This document shows positions 22,831 through 34,727 of a stretch of DNA of 64,000 bases, piece after piece. The DNA lies in the NCBI GenBank assembly GCA_941918925.1, contig OW799236.1:17211474-17275473 (forward strand), read 5' to 3'. The translations under genes were made by a program, and so were the position numbers. The stretch comes from Phyto melanocephala (taxonomy: Eukaryota > Arthropoda > Insecta > Diptera > Rhinophoridae). Under the pieces are notes generated by a model. That model did no database searches. It was not told where the DNA came from and saw only the letters and a list, made by a program, of their open reading frames with translations. Positions within the stretch are counted from its first letter, which is position 1. Each line of letters starts with the position of its first letter.

Positions 22831-24661
22831 CAATAAGCCTAGGTAGATATTAAAAGTTTGTAACGGCTATGTTATTTGGGAAACAGCAAAATCCCATGTT
22901 TTTCTCTTCGCCGATGGTACAAGTTGCACAAATGAGCAGCACGTTTAAATCATAAATTGGTAATGAAGTTGGCTTCTTCTTTTAGCAAGCAGCCAACATC
23001 CTTACGCCAAATAATTTTCAGATCAGCCATTAGCTTCGTACTTATTGGAATGTGAGACACTCAGATTATTTCTGGGTACAAATACCCAGACTTATGCAGA
23101 CTTTAACTTTGTTCTGCTTCATGGGCATTTACCAGTTAAAATTTCCTAATTTTAGCAGTCAATTCATAATTAAAAAGTTAACTTATGGTTTGTGTTGTGA
23201 AGTGTTGCTAGTGGTAATACATCCACATTATTGTTTAAAACTGCTTTAGAAAAAGGATTTGGATGACGTGAATAAGTCTCTGTGTAATTTGATAACACAC
23301 GATTTTGATAAAATGAGACACAAAGGTGGTCTTATTCCTTTTTAGCTTTAAGCCGGCTTCACTGGAAATCCCTTTTAGAACAGGACAACGACTAGGGGCT
23401 CAACTAACAAATGGAACTTACGTAGAATTTTATACTAATAATTTTCAACTTTTTATTTCTATTTAACATATTTGTAGTTGTTTTCATGTTAAAAAATTGT
23501 TATTTTTTTCTTAATTCGACGCTTGTCATTCACTTTTATTAACTTTAGAATTTAGTCCTTCTGCAGCAGATTTCAGCTTCTGTTTTCATAAAACTTTTGT
23601 TAAGCAGTTTTTAGCTGGAAATTAAAAAAGAAAAAAATTTCTTTATTATACTGAAATTTAAAAAAGAAAGTTGTTGAGGTTTTTTGTTTAAATTTTGTGG
23701 TTTTAATCATGCTTTTTCAATGAATTTGCAAGCCAAATTTTGTTTTTGTACAGCAGGTGGGTTGTTGTGTTAGAAAGAGGAAAGAGGATATGTGTTTTCG
23801 TTTTTTGGTGAAATTTTAATCCAATTGCAAAAAATGTTAGTGGTGTTGTTGATGTTTTTTGTATATTTTCTTTTGTTTAATATTCTTTTAATATCCTGTT
23901 TTGTTGTAGATGTGTAAGTGTTTATTTTTTGCTTGCATGTGTTTCTGCATTTGCAAGTGTTTTAGTTTCGTGTGTATTTCTTTTTTACTTGTTCCTTTGG
24001 CGTTGGTCTAATTATTTCGTGTTGTTGCAAATATAAATGTGTTTATTTTTTGCTTTTATTCTGTTTTAAAACATGCATTATAAGAAATGTATGTGTTTTG
24101 TTAGTTGTTTGTTTGTTTTTGTTGCATTTGTTTAGTTTATTGAAATATTTTGGTTACATGTTTGTTTCTTTGTTTTAAGGTCAAGTAGTATAATGTTATA
24201 TATTTACATTATTATTTACATTGCTGGTTTGTTAAGTGTTTCTTTAAGTAGTGTGTGTGTTAAGTACTTTGATATTCGTGTCTAGATTTTTGTGTTTTTA
24301 AGAAAATAAAACTTAATAATTATGCAAATACATATTACGTGTTTCATAAGTAAAAAATTAAATAAATAAATAATTTTACATATAGAGGAGAACTTTAAAA
24401 ACTTGGCACAGGTTATAATACTAATAATTTATTATGTACAATTGCATACATGACATTTCGTTAAATTCTTACAATGTTTTATTTACAAGGTTGGAATTTT
24501 ATAAAATAATTTTAGTGAAGGGCTTCTTGTGCCGCAAAAAGAATTGCATAAAGTTTCCACACAAAAATTTTTTCAAAAAACAAATACTATTTTGTCTTAA
24601 AAATTATTTTGTAAAAAAAATTATTACTTTTAAAATTCAACTTTTAACGAGCAACAATGTA
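22831..24661. other. Noncoding; more complex sequence at 22840-23370, T-rich after
   Basis: 22840-23370 has mixed base composition and may be a decayed transposon, but I recognise no motif. 23400-24440 is T/G-rich low-complexity sequence. No gene supported. Confidence 0.4.
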
Positions 24662-24797
24662 TTACACAGTCCGACAAAATTAAAAAAGATTTTTGCTTCT
24701 TTGAATTTATCAACTGATTCTAGTTAATTTGGGTGCGCTGAATTCAAATCTGTAATCAGTTGTCTCTATCAGCTCTAGTTTAAATGATATAGCTTTT

Positions 24798-24850
24798 TTA
24801 TACCCTCCACTGTAAGTGAGGAGGGTATGTATCAGTTTGTCATTCCGTTT
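24798..24850 (+). repeat. DINE-like 5' terminal fragment
   Basis: 'taccctccactgtaagtgag' plus 'gagggtatgt' and 'tcagtttgtcattccg' is the 5' hairpin and first conserved block of the DINE-like family. It lies within the 24665-25827 element. Confidence 0.5.
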
Positions 24851-25038
24851 TTTCCGAAAATATTATTTTTTGTGTAATTGCTAGCTGATTAACGGGAATT
24901 TTATTTGTGTAATATTATTCAGAACGTTATTTTTTCTTTTTGCACTTCAATTGCATATCGGAAGTTAGTTGCTTGTAAGAAGTGGTTTATTGCAGTTGGG
25001 AAAGTTTATTAAAAAAGTGTTGATTTATCTAAATATAA

Positions 25039-25719
25039 ATGACTTCCAATAAAAGATGTTGTAAAAATAACGCTAACATATTTTGTATTATTTGTGGAGA
25101 ATACACCTTTAAAGAAAACATAAGACTTATTTCGGAATGTGTTAAAAAATCGTATTTAGATTACTTTGGAGTTGATCTTGGTGAGCAAGATAAAAGCTGG
25201 GCTCCACTCATTGTGTGCAATACTTGCTGTGTAAATTTGCGACAGTGGACTCAAGGAAAACGAAATAGGCTTAAGTTTGGTGTGCCGATGGTTTGGAGAG
25301 AGCCCAAAAATCATTAGTACGACTGTTACTTCTGTTTAGTGAGTATTTAGTGATTTTGTCAATGACCGAAACTGAACGAAATGGGTGGACATCATTCGTG
25401 CAAGTTATAAAAAATTTCTTGGGAAATAATAAAGCTCCAAATTATGTTCAATTAGTGGAGAATATGCTGGATAAGTTCAAAGACCTTGGCTGCATCCCGA
25501 AAATTTGGGTAATTTAAGCGAAGAACAAGGAGAAAGGTTTTACCAAGATATGAAAATTATGGAGAATCGGTACCAGGGAAGGTGGGATACACATATGATG
25601 GCAGACTATTGTTGTAATTTGCAAAGAGACTCTAATCCGGCTATTCATTCCAGACTTCTTCTTTGTTTTTTTTTTTTAAAGTTTTACTTTTTAAATACTT
25701 TAAAAAAGCTATATCATGA
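25039..25719 (+). pseudogene. Conserved animal protein family (DCYFC / GERF-QD), deleted copy
   Basis: I recognise a multicopy, uncharacterised family common in insects and other animals, but know no assigned function. The N-terminal ~95 residues from ATG 25039 look zinc-binding: FCIICGEYTF, then YFGVDLGEQDKSWAP, CNTCCVNLRQW and VPMVWREP. An in-frame TAG replaces one residue just before DCYFC (about 25318-25340). The frame then runs into a C-terminal block, NGWTSFVQVIKNFLGNN and YVQLVENMLDKFKDLGC, with several hundred residues of the usual middle missing. A further deletion and frame change near 25500 leads to PENLGNLSEEQGERFYQDM, ENRYQGRW and MMADYCCNLQRD. The copy is dead but its motifs are clear. 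It lies between inverted repeats, so it travelled with, or belongs to, a transposon. Confidence 0.75.
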
Positions 25720-26057
25720 AAACTAGAGCTGATAGAGACAAACTGATTTCAGATTTGAATACAGCGCACCCAAATTTACTAGAATTAGTTAATAAATTCA
25801 AAGAAGCAAATTGAGTGTTGGCCTGTGTTATTATTGTGTATTTTTTAAATAGTATGACCTAAGATGGCGCAATTCTTAACTCGGTTAATCGGTTTTTTAA
25901 TAATTTTTATTTTTTTTTTGCTGTTTTTATATTAATTTTTATTTACTATTTACTCGTATAGTCTGTATTAATCGTGATACCTAAAATCGCTTTTATAAAT
26001 TATCTGTGATTCTTTAAAATTTTTTTTTGCTCGAAAAGAATTTTTTTTTTATATTTT

Positions 26058-26546
26058 TGGAGCTTGAAATTTTCCTTTGGGAAATATAGAAATGATTAAA
26101 GCAATCGAGTTCAATCGAGTAATATTAAAAAACTACCTTAACAACTTCTTTGGCTCGAACCCAAACTCTCATAACTCTGCCACTATAAATGTTCAACCGG
26201 GAATTGTTAACCATACACAATTAACAATTGTGTCCTCAGTATCAAATACTAAACAAGAGTTAAAAAAAAATTCTTAAAAAAAAACTTCCTAAAAAATTTG
26301 CAGTCAGTAATCATATTATTTTCAAGGTTCTCAGAATCAGGATGACCAAGTACAAACAAAAAATTTGCATTTGCTTCCAAGTAGAAAAACAGTGACCATT
26401 AAACAGAGTTACTTGGATGGCTGTCTACGTTCTTTAGATTGTAGGCTTGAAGCTTTTTTGTATCTTTCAGCATATGCTCATAAACAAGGCTTAATATAGC
26501 CCGAGTTCTTTAGCAAGACATTTATTATTGTACGAAAGAATTGTTG
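26058..26546 (+). pseudogene. Unassigned coding-like relic
   Basis: Two stretches read like protein, not AT noise: an open frame at 26077-26277, and 26320-26510 with SYLDGCLRSLDCRLEAF and LYLSAYAHKQGL. 'cagtcagtaatcatatta' and 'tttcaag' before the second could be a splice acceptor. The reading appears to resume after the insertion at 26547-27063 with LNELGTYRQWIGVKNLTQW near 27100. I do not recognise the family. Confidence 0.3.
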
Positions 26547-27063
26547 TTTTAATTTTTTTGAGCTAAAGATCACTTTTTTATAGAAAAACTATTATTATTT
26601 TATTCCGATATATCGCTACCACATTGGGTAGCTTCTTCAGGGAAAGTTTTTACAATTAACACAAATAACACAATTAAAAAAGGAATTGAATTGAATTTGG
26701 GGATAAATATATCTACAGCAAAAATGAATAACTGCTTAAGTCAACATAAGCTAAAATTTAAATAATAACACCATTGAAATTACACAATTTAAAACTACCC
26801 TCAGGCAAGTTGTCGCATTAAAACTTATTGCCTGTATTTTTTTTTTAATTAATAATACACAGAAAAAAAAAATAAATATCAGTTTCAATAACGAAATTAA
26901 TACTATTAATTAAAATTTTAATTGATTTTGCTTCAAGCATTAAAAAACTACTATTAATTAAATGAAAATTAATATTTTTAATTGAAAATATATTGCAGAA
27001 TATCAATTAAAACAGTATTAAAAAATTAATTGATATTTAAAGATCGAAGACATTTACATAATA
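26547..27063. mobile_element. ~517 bp insertion with ~16 bp flanking duplication
   Basis: The sequence 'ttgtacgaaagaattg' lies on both sides (about 26531-26546 and 27064-27079), so the segment between looks inserted. Its left part matches the repeat at 10071-10245. Its right end, 'aaagatcgaagacatttac', matches the left edge of that copy in reverse. It interrupts the coding-like relic. The long duplication would suit a retroposed element, but no tail is visible. Confidence 0.5.
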
Positions 27064-27234
27064 TTTGTACGAAAGAATTGCTATTGTACTAATAATGGAC
27101 AATTGAATGAACTTGGCACTTACAGGCAGTGGATTGGTGTCAAAAATTTAACACAGTGGTAAGACCACCTTCAGAGTACGTCACTTGATGATTGTGCTGA
27201 TGTTAATTAAATCATATTCATTCACTTTTATATA

Positions 27235-27450
27235 TTATTGCTGTAGTTTAAAAAAAAATAGGTACAAGAGCATTCTCTGAAGAAATTGCATACCTAACGA
27301 AGACTTCAAGATTGTTTTATGTACTTCTTTAATTATGTGTGGATTTTCTGTCAACCACAATGAAGAATTTTTTTCATTGAAGTAGCTACTGAGAATAACG
27401 AATTTTGCGAAAAAGTCATCTATTTCGACATTGTCACAATTATCAAGCAT
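27235..27450 (-). other. Unassigned 71-codon open frame
   Basis: The product begins MLDNCDNVEIDDFFAKFVI and has mixed composition unlike the usual AT-driven frames. It may be a relic of the same unknown gene as 26058-26546, inverted. No motif recognised and no expression signal visible. Confidence 0.2.
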
Positions 27451-27803
27451 TTGTTAAGCGTATAAAATTTTTATATTGTTAATTACGTACGAGTCTAATT
27501 TTAAATTGTCAAAAGAAAACTGAGAGATTATACTTTTTGGTTAAAACGGAAGCATTTTTTAAAACAGTTGTTGTGCAAAGCTAAATAAATATAAATAATA
27601 GAGATTGACAAAACAATTTTTTTTCTCAATTATTGGTTTGAAGTGACCTAAAAACTTTCTCTACCAGCCCTCGTAGTTTTTACTATTACCGTTAATTTTA
27701 GTACTGTTGTCCATACATGTTGTTCATAAATTAATAATACTTCATTCATATATACAAAATCGCAAACAGTATTTATCTGCTTCCTCTAACACCTCCCCTT
27801 TTT

Positions 27804-28519
27804 ATACCCTTCACGCAGTGAACAAGGGTATATATAGGATTGTCATACCGTGTGAACTTTCTCCAATTTTCATTTCCAACCCCATAAAGCATATATTTTC
27901 TAAAAGCTTATGAATAGGAGAGTCGATTAAGCTCTGTCAGACTGTCCGTTTGTCCTTCTGACCGTCTGTCCGTGTGTATGTTGAAATCAACTTTTTCAAG
28001 GCCTTCGACATTGCCTGGACCCGGGTGAGGTATTAAAATATCAGAAATATTCGGGAGTAGATCGGTATTGAAAATCAGAAACATCGGTACATAAACAACT
28101 GAGATATGAACAAAAACCCACGACCATCTCGATTTTTTTTCACAAAAACAATATTACAACAACAACATACGTACATACAAACGTGTATACTGGTTAGAGT
28201 AAACGTGGCATCGAATCCCAGCTGAGCCAAAAAAAAAAATTTTTAATTTTTTTTTATTAATTTTTTTTTTTTTATTTAAAATATTATTTATATTTTTATT
28301 ATTATTTTTTTAATTTATTTTTCAATTTTTTTAATTCTTTTTATTTTTTTTTAAATTTATAATTTTACAATGAGATGTTTTTATATATGTATGTTTTTAA
28401 CATGTATGTACGTATTTTATATGAGATGAATGGTGGTACAAACTATTGTTTTTGCATGACTATACGTTGTGAAGGATATATAGGATTCGGCAGAACCGAA
28501 TATAGCACTCTTACTTGTT
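27804..28519 (+). mobile_element. DINE/Helentron-like element, full-length copy
   Basis: Starts 'ataccctTCACGCAGTGAAC', keeps all family blocks in order (CCATAAAGCATA, GTCCTTCTGACC, 'gagatatgaacaaaaacc', 'tcgaatcccagctgagcc', an A/T-rich run), and ends 'gaaggatatataggattcgg' with 'ctcttacttgtt'. Very close to the 5268 copy; the stem ATTCGGC-AGA-ACCGAAT has one mismatch. Confidence 0.75.
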
Positions 28520-31030
28520 CCTTATACGTTTGAGTTCTAAATAAATTTTTTTTCTGCCAGCGCAATTATATACGTGATGGGATAATGGTTTTTTTTTATT
28601 ATATTTTTTTATAATTCATTGAATTTTAATGAGTACCTACATAAGCGAAACGGAATTGAACGAAACTGATATAAAATCAACTGAATTGAATAGAATGAGT
28701 AAAGTTTATATAACTTTATTTAAGTGTTTGTGTAACAAACAATAATTAATCAAGGTCTTGCGAAGTACAGTTGATAAAGTGGTCACTACATAAGACCAGA
28801 ATAATAATTATGACAACAAAAATGTGGGAGAGAGAAAGCAAATAAACAAATCCTTAAAATATGTTAAGCTTGCTTAGTATAGTGGCAGGTTAAGTATTTT
28901 TTTTTTAATGATTTTCGATCAAATAAACTTGTGTATTTGCAGGGGTTGTTAGTTATAATTGGAAAAATATGGAGAAAGTAAATAAAATTAATATTTGCTC
29001 TCTATATTATTGCCAAAAGTATATAACAAACGTTTACAAATTAATACAATACAGCAAATTAATCAAGTGAATTATTAGTGTATAAAGAGATTTGGAAAAT
29101 GTTATTTGTATCATCATCAAATCTTAATTGTAATGCGGAATTTGTTCGATAATAAGATTTAGCGGCAAAATTAAACAAATATAGAATTTAAGTATTTATT
29201 AAGCATCCTATTAAATTTTGGTCCCTTTTATTAATATTTTTCTTGAAATTTGTATATATTTTATTACATTTGTTTTGCTTTTTATTTGCTCTTTAATCAA
29301 TTCGTTGAAATATTTTATCTTTATCGTTTTTAGTTCCTTCCTATTTCCTGTTTCCGTTCAATGCGTCTGGGAGACTTAATTTTTGATTTTTTAAACACAA
29401 ATACTTTTGCAAGTATTGTGTAAAATACATTTGAGAGTGTTTGCCACTTCTTCATACATATTTATCATTCCACGTTATATATTTATTTATTTTTTTTTTT
29501 AAGAGAAAACCAGTCAAACACTATCACAGCCCACGCCTACATTTCCTCTATGGAAAAAAAATACAAAGTGATTCTTAAACTTTTGTAAAGGCTTTTTGCT
29601 GGCTTTAAATTAACGAATTTGATATTACACCCGTGAGACATACAACTGTCCCTAAAGCTCTGAGTAAATGCTAGTAGAAAATGCTTTTATTTGCTTAATG
29701 GTATTTATGTTACTTTGGATGGGAATACCAATTTTGTCCAAAAAATAATTATAAATAATGACATGAATTTTTGGATGAATGACAATGCTTTTGTATATAC
29801 AAAAGGCACCACTCAGTTACCAATTGGCACTGCATCTACTAGAAGTTATGGCTTAGTAGGGGATTTGAGCGACTCAAATCATTAATTTGCATTTCGTCAT
29901 AATTAGCTTTACGTCAACGGCAACAGGTCAGTGTAAACAAATGTATTCTAGTCAAAAGTAGAAGAGTGTCAAATAATACAAAAAAAAATGTAGGAGAGTA
30001 TTAAATAATACAAAAATTCCACAACGAAAACTCAATATTAGCATTTTTAGGTAATAAGAAAATATTAATGATAAGAAGCATAATTAATATGTGTTACGAG
30101 CCACAAAGTAAACACCTCAATGAAAATTCTATGGAAACGATTTGGTAGCATGAAAATAGAACGTGGTTTGATTAACATCAACACTGTTACTTAGAACCAG
30201 AAACTGATATTTGATACAGGGTTGAGTTTCATGCGACAACCATCCCCTTCGTAGCGCAAAAACGATGATACACAGGTGGATATTTTTCGGTATAATAATC
30301 TTCTGATTTAATTCATGCTCCTATTTAAAGAACTCGGGACTATGTAAAGCCTTGTTTTTGATCTTCAGTACGAATGATGTTGTTCTGCGACAGAATCGCA
30401 TTTTCAGACAGAAAAAAAGTCAAACCAACTACTCTTGTAAAAGGACACATGACCTCAAGATTTGTATGATTGCCTGAAATCCGCCGTTTCGTCAACTCTG
30501 CGAGCAGCACCCACCCACCTCTGTTTCTGTTGAGAAAATAAACGAACACAGAAACATAAGTGGTTGCCCGTAGTCCAACACAACGTCAAGCAACATTCAT
30601 TACATTAATGCTGTGTTCCCACAGTATTAAGTAACATAATTATCTTTGTGAATTACCATCTAAAATACGTGACAAACTAAAGCCGTGAGACCGTTTCAAA
30701 CCACTCCGAGCGTTTGTCTTACTATTCATTTTTAAACTGACATTTGGAATTTCACACATTTTCATATTTTGACCCAACGAAATATATGAACAAAAGAAAA
30801 TTAAACAATAAAATAAGAGTTTATTAGACAACTGCCATCACTTTAATTATGGGCCGTAGTTTTTCAACTAAATTTTTCAGACGCAGTACTGTTCAATCAT
30901 TAAGAGGAATTTTTTACTCGGACTTTTTCAATTCTTGCGATTATGAAAAGCCCCGCTACGAATATTTTCACAAAATTATATTTCATGAATATTCTGAATA
31001 AATTAATCTTGTACGGAGTTTCAACATCAG
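28520..31030. other. Noncoding stretch with unassigned short frames
   Basis: AT-rich to 29.6 kb; 29.6-31.0 kb is more complex but I recognise nothing. 30325-30358 matches 26481-26514 in reverse over about 33 bases with a few differences, a possible shared relic. Short frames at 29691-29885 (+), 30340-30549 (-) and 30640-30831 (-) lack family signatures. Confidence 0.35.
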
Positions 31031-31035
31031 GAGGT

Positions 31036-31640
31036 ATACGAACGATTCTAAGATGAGTTGTGGAAATCGATCCAGTATGTTCACTAGCGAACTGGAAATT
31101 ACGCTTTATTTCCGCCTTCTAGATAAATAAAGTGTAGGCATGCAAGAGACTCAGTGACAAAAGTATTTACAGGAATATTTATATTTTTCTCAACAGTTGG
31201 ACGGCACTCTTATTGTTCAGGTCATACACCACCTCGTCTAAATTAATGGGTCATTACAGGAAAGAGTTGCTAAATATTCATAAACTGATTGACATTGTAC
31301 TTGTCTGGATCCCTGCGCACAGGGACCACTATGCTAATGAGTGGTTAAGCTAGCCAAATGTGGAGCTATTTGGACATCTCTAAGGCAAATGCAGTCGCAG
31401 TCTTGATAGGGACCATCAACTTTCTTTAAAAAGCTGAAAATAGATAACGTGGAGTGAATACATTTAGAGTTTAAAAACTTAAGTAGTCCTTCTTTAATAC
31501 AAAGAGTACATCGCAGTCTACTACATGAGCTTGAAAGAATATTTCGAGGTTGCTGGCGGTATTCACAGGTCACACAGGATGTATGCCAGCCGATTTGGAG
31601 TTTCCTCAAACGAAGATGAAATTGGGTATCCAGCTTGTCT
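31036..31640 (+). pseudogene. RNase H fragment of an older non-LTR retrotransposon
   Basis: The frame near 31036 reads TNDSKMSCG, a damaged form of the usual TDGSKM start, followed by LEITLYFRLLD. Around 31190-31360 it reads SWTALLLFRSYTTSSKLMG and DIVLVWIPAHRDHYANE, matching the W-x-P-x-H stretch. One catalytic Asp is replaced (NSW where DSQ is usual) and the last Asp is lost. At 31550-31620 a GHTG / MYASRFGVSSNEDE stretch matches the segment that normally precedes the zinc knuckle. It has several frame changes and is much older than the copy at 20.1 kb. The subfamily differs, because the motifs around the active site are not the same. Confidence 0.6.
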
Positions 31641-32009
31641 GTGAACGTTCTGATCTGGGTACCAAGAGACAGAGAAATCTAGTCAAATATATACCAGTAA
31701 GTGATGTGGTCTTGTCAAAATGGTATTGTATAGACTCCACTTGGCGCATAATGATCTACCACTATAGCCAACAAACTTTTCTAAGTAAATAAAAACTGGT
31801 TTTAGCAACTCACACACAGCATGCTTTATTCAATTTCATCATTGACTAGCTCTTATTATACAAAAAGTCATGTATTAAAGCTATTAACTCTTGATTATAA
31901 TGTTGTTGCCCACTTAATAGTTTTGGCTATAGTTTAGAACACATTTAAGTTTTTACATATTAAAGTTTATTGTGTAGTCCTTAGTATATTCTACATTCTA
32001 GAATATAAA

Positions 32010-32370
32010 TAAATTTTATTTGAGACCAAGTTGGGTTTTAGATAAAACTATACTCCAGACTATATTTAAAACTTTGCCCTAGACTTAAGTTAAAACTATA
32101 CTCTAGACTGTAAAAAGAATACTTCAGATTATAATTTAAACTATATTCCAAACAATAGTTAAAACTTTGCTTCATACTGTAATCAAAACTATACTCAAGA
32201 GTCTAGACTTTAAAACTTTGCTCCAGAGTAAAGTTTAATTTATTCACAAGACCGTAGTTTAACTTTTATACTCCAGAGAATTACATGAAATGTGGATTAT
32301 TTTCAGATTATAGACCAGACTATACTTTATAGTTTGAACTATAGTTTATAGTATAATATTAAGATTAGCG
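32010..32370. repeat. Degenerate ~27 bp satellite (ACTATACTCCAGACT type)
   Basis: About twelve variants of 'ttaaaactatactccagac' alternate with 'aaaactttgctccagac'. Followed to 32520 by loosely related 'tagtttaagttactgtag' sequence. Confidence 0.6.
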
Positions 32371-33534
32371 TTATGTCCAGTCTATAATTAGCTTTAATCT
32401 TACATAATAATATTGTTACAGATTTATTTTTAAATAGTTTAATTTACATTATAATTTATTTTAGTTGTAGTAGTTTAAGTTACTGTAGTTTTATTTGTAT
32501 TAGTTTATTATGTGCAGCATACTTTAAGGCACTTTTATTATTCCTGCTTATTCTTAACATTAACATTACGTCTTAATTTAAATGTAACGGTCTTCGAATG
32601 TATTAGTGTGTACATACGAGAACTTTGTCGAATGTTACCGAACACCACTATGTTACTATAAATAGCCGAAAAACACAGCTAACATGATCAGTATAACAAT
32701 AGAGCTTGTAAAGCGCGTATCAAAGTGAGTTTGATAATAAAAGTGTATAACAATAAGTGAAATAAGTGAAGTGTTATAAAACAATATCTGAGTGGGTTTA
32801 AGTAAATAAAGTGCTCTTAATTTTTTAACTAATTTCAACTGTTTTTGATTGCAATAAAAGAGCTCAAAGTATATTTAGAGGAAATAAGCCAACATTTTTA
32901 AAAGGTATAAACGTAACAATATGCCTTAAGAATCAGTACATAGACTAATATAATTTTATATCCTATACTGTGGCCTAACTTTTTTACATTGGGAACTGCT
33001 ATTCTACACATCAATAGATGTGTGACAAAATATTTAAAGTCGAGATAAGAAAATTTAAAAAAATATTTTTTTTCATAAAATTAAAATCTTAACATTACTT
33101 GATGTCTGTAAGAATATCGGCGTTTTCCTAAATGTAATATAATAATTTAATATTGTACGATTTTCAACACCTTTTTATTATTCTGCTTTCCTTATTATGA
33201 GCGATATTCTATCTTTGTTTATGGTCGATAGAACTAATTAAAAGAATTTCCATCTATGAAGTACATTGGACAAAAATTAATGTTTTTATAAATGTTATTC
33301 ATAATTAAGTGTTCTATTATATGTGACAAAAATTGAAAATAAAAAATCATCGGTAATTTTCTTCCACAGAAAATCCGACATAAAACGAAAATTTCAACAG
33401 CGCTTCTAAGCTATAATATGAATTTAACATTTCGATGTCCGGTAGTCAATGAAATATTCAGTAACTAGTGAGGATCGAATGTCTAATAATTTCTTTAAGA
33501 ATTACTTCAACGGAAAATTAACGTGTTAAGTATA
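32371..33534. other. AT-rich noncoding stretch
   Basis: No module or gene recognised. Confidence 0.4.
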
Positions 33535-34725
33535 ATATGTGGAGTTCCACAAAAAAGTGTGCTTCGACCACTTTTAATCAAAATTTATATAAATGATTTA
33601 AAAAATGTAAATCCTAATGAACACTAATTTATGTATGCAGACGAGATGTGTCTATTTTATTAATAAAAACATGAAAATGTTCTAAACACACAGGTTCAAT
33701 ATATAATACTGCAATTTTGTTGGAACTTTAAAGAATAAGTAAATTTATAAATGCTGGAAGAATTATGTTTTAAAGATTCGAACAATATCTTATAAATGTA
33801 AATTTTAATAGTAATGTTATAAAAGGTCCGACAAATAACTTCTTTTTTTTTTAAATGCTATAAAAAAAGTGTAGCTTCGGCTGTGTGGCACGTAGCGCCG
33901 TCCTGTTGAAACCAAATGTTGCCAATATCCTCTTCTTAAATTTTTGTGAACAAAAATTCGTTCAACATGGCCCAAAAACGATCGCTATTGACTATGGCCA
34001 CTCCTTGCTCATTTTCCAAGAAAAATTACCCAATTATGCCAAAATCCGCACCAAACAGTGACTCGTTTTGGGTGTATCGGCTTTTCAATGTATGCGTGCG
34101 GGCTTTCTGTGCCCCAAGTGCTACAATTTTGCTAGTTTACATACCCGCCGAGATCAAAATGAGCTTCATCTGAAAAGATGATTTTTTTTGGCAAAATCGG
34201 CCAAAGTAATGTCGCAATATTTCCCAGCGTTGTTCAAGCGTATACACAAACATATTCGTTCAGCAGAAGAATAAAACTAAATATCTGTCAAATCGGACAT
34301 GAGCTAAGTGTTACCATTCACGAAATAAGCACTAGTTGAAAAAAAAGACGTTAGATGGCGGACCCTTTATAAGAATCGAAAAATGTTGAATATCTTGGCA
34401 TTAATCTTAGTCACAATCTTCTTTGGGATAATCAAATAAACAGCCTAAAAATAAAGATTACTTCTGGAATTGATATTCATTATAAGTGTAAAAACAAGTT
34501 GTATTCCAAAATGAAATTGCTGCTTTTCCAATCCCTAGTTAAGTCGCATCTAACGTATTTACCCATGATTTATGGCAGTAAAACAAATATCAGCCTCTCA
34601 AAATAAAGCCTTAAAAATTTTATTTAATCTTTCAATAACATTTTCCACAGTAAATCTTTATCAAGGCTATGCAAAAGCAATACTTCCAATGAGAAGACCT
34701 TATAAACAACAAATAGTGTTGCATA
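33535..34725 (+). pseudogene. Jockey-like reverse transcriptase relic, split by a mariner
   Basis: 33535-33670 reads ICGVPQKSVLRPLLIKIYIN then DLKN, a stop, and FMYADEMCLFY: the palm motifs of a LINE reverse transcriptase with the active-site YADD changed to YADE and key glycines lost. A decayed linker follows to 33820. After the inserted element at 33822-34367 the enzyme resumes at 34385 with NVEYLGINLSHNLLWDNQIN, then LVKSHLTYLPMIYGSKTN and, after a stop, NLYQGYAKAILP. Closing the gap restores the order seen in jockey-type enzymes. It breaks off at about 34725, where a Helitron piece starts. It differs in sequence from the copy at 3.7 kb and is older, with several stops and shifts. Confidence 0.75.
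33822..34367 (-). mobile_element. DD41D-type mariner relic nested in the jockey-like element
   Basis: The ends AAAGGTCCGACAAATAAC and, inverted, AAGGGTCCGCCATCTAAC form a TIR of about 28 bp ending in a T run. TA lies outside both (33820-33821 and 34368-34369). On the minus strand, broken transposase frames include IIFSDEAHFD with the first catalytic Asp and GNIWFQQDGATCHTA with the second. The DNA-binding N-terminus is reduced to a short stretch and the part with the third Asp is deleted. Lesions thus differ from the two other DD41D copies in the window. Confidence 0.75.
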
Positions 34726-34727
34726 AT

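Larger units (their letters stand above)
24665..25827 (+). mobile_element. TIR element carrying a broken DCYFC/GERF-QD family gene
   Basis: About 130 bp inverted arms: left 24665-24801, right 25701-25827. Shared blocks include TTGCTTCTTTGAATTTA, AATTTGGGTGCGCTG, TTCAAATCTG and CTCTATCAGCTCTAGTTT, ending in 'gatatagctttttta'. The outermost bases are CACAGTCC on the left and CACAGGCC on the right, inverted, each flanked by TTA (24662-24664 and 25828-25830). A roughly 10 bp indel separates the outer 17 bp from the rest of the arm. The body holds the gene fragment at 25039-25719, and a DINE-like piece begins at the inner edge of the left arm. Superfamily unclear: the 3 bp duplication fits Harbinger or CACTA types, but the ends match neither exactly. 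Confidence 0.7.

Noticed and set aside
23972..24178. Hydrophobic 68-codon frame as a membrane protein
   Set aside because: T-rich sequence yields Phe/Leu/Val by chance; no start context or conservation visible.
26077..26277. A 66-codon host gene exon
   Set aside because: Kept only as part of an unassigned relic; no clear splice pair, no family match, next to transposon debris.
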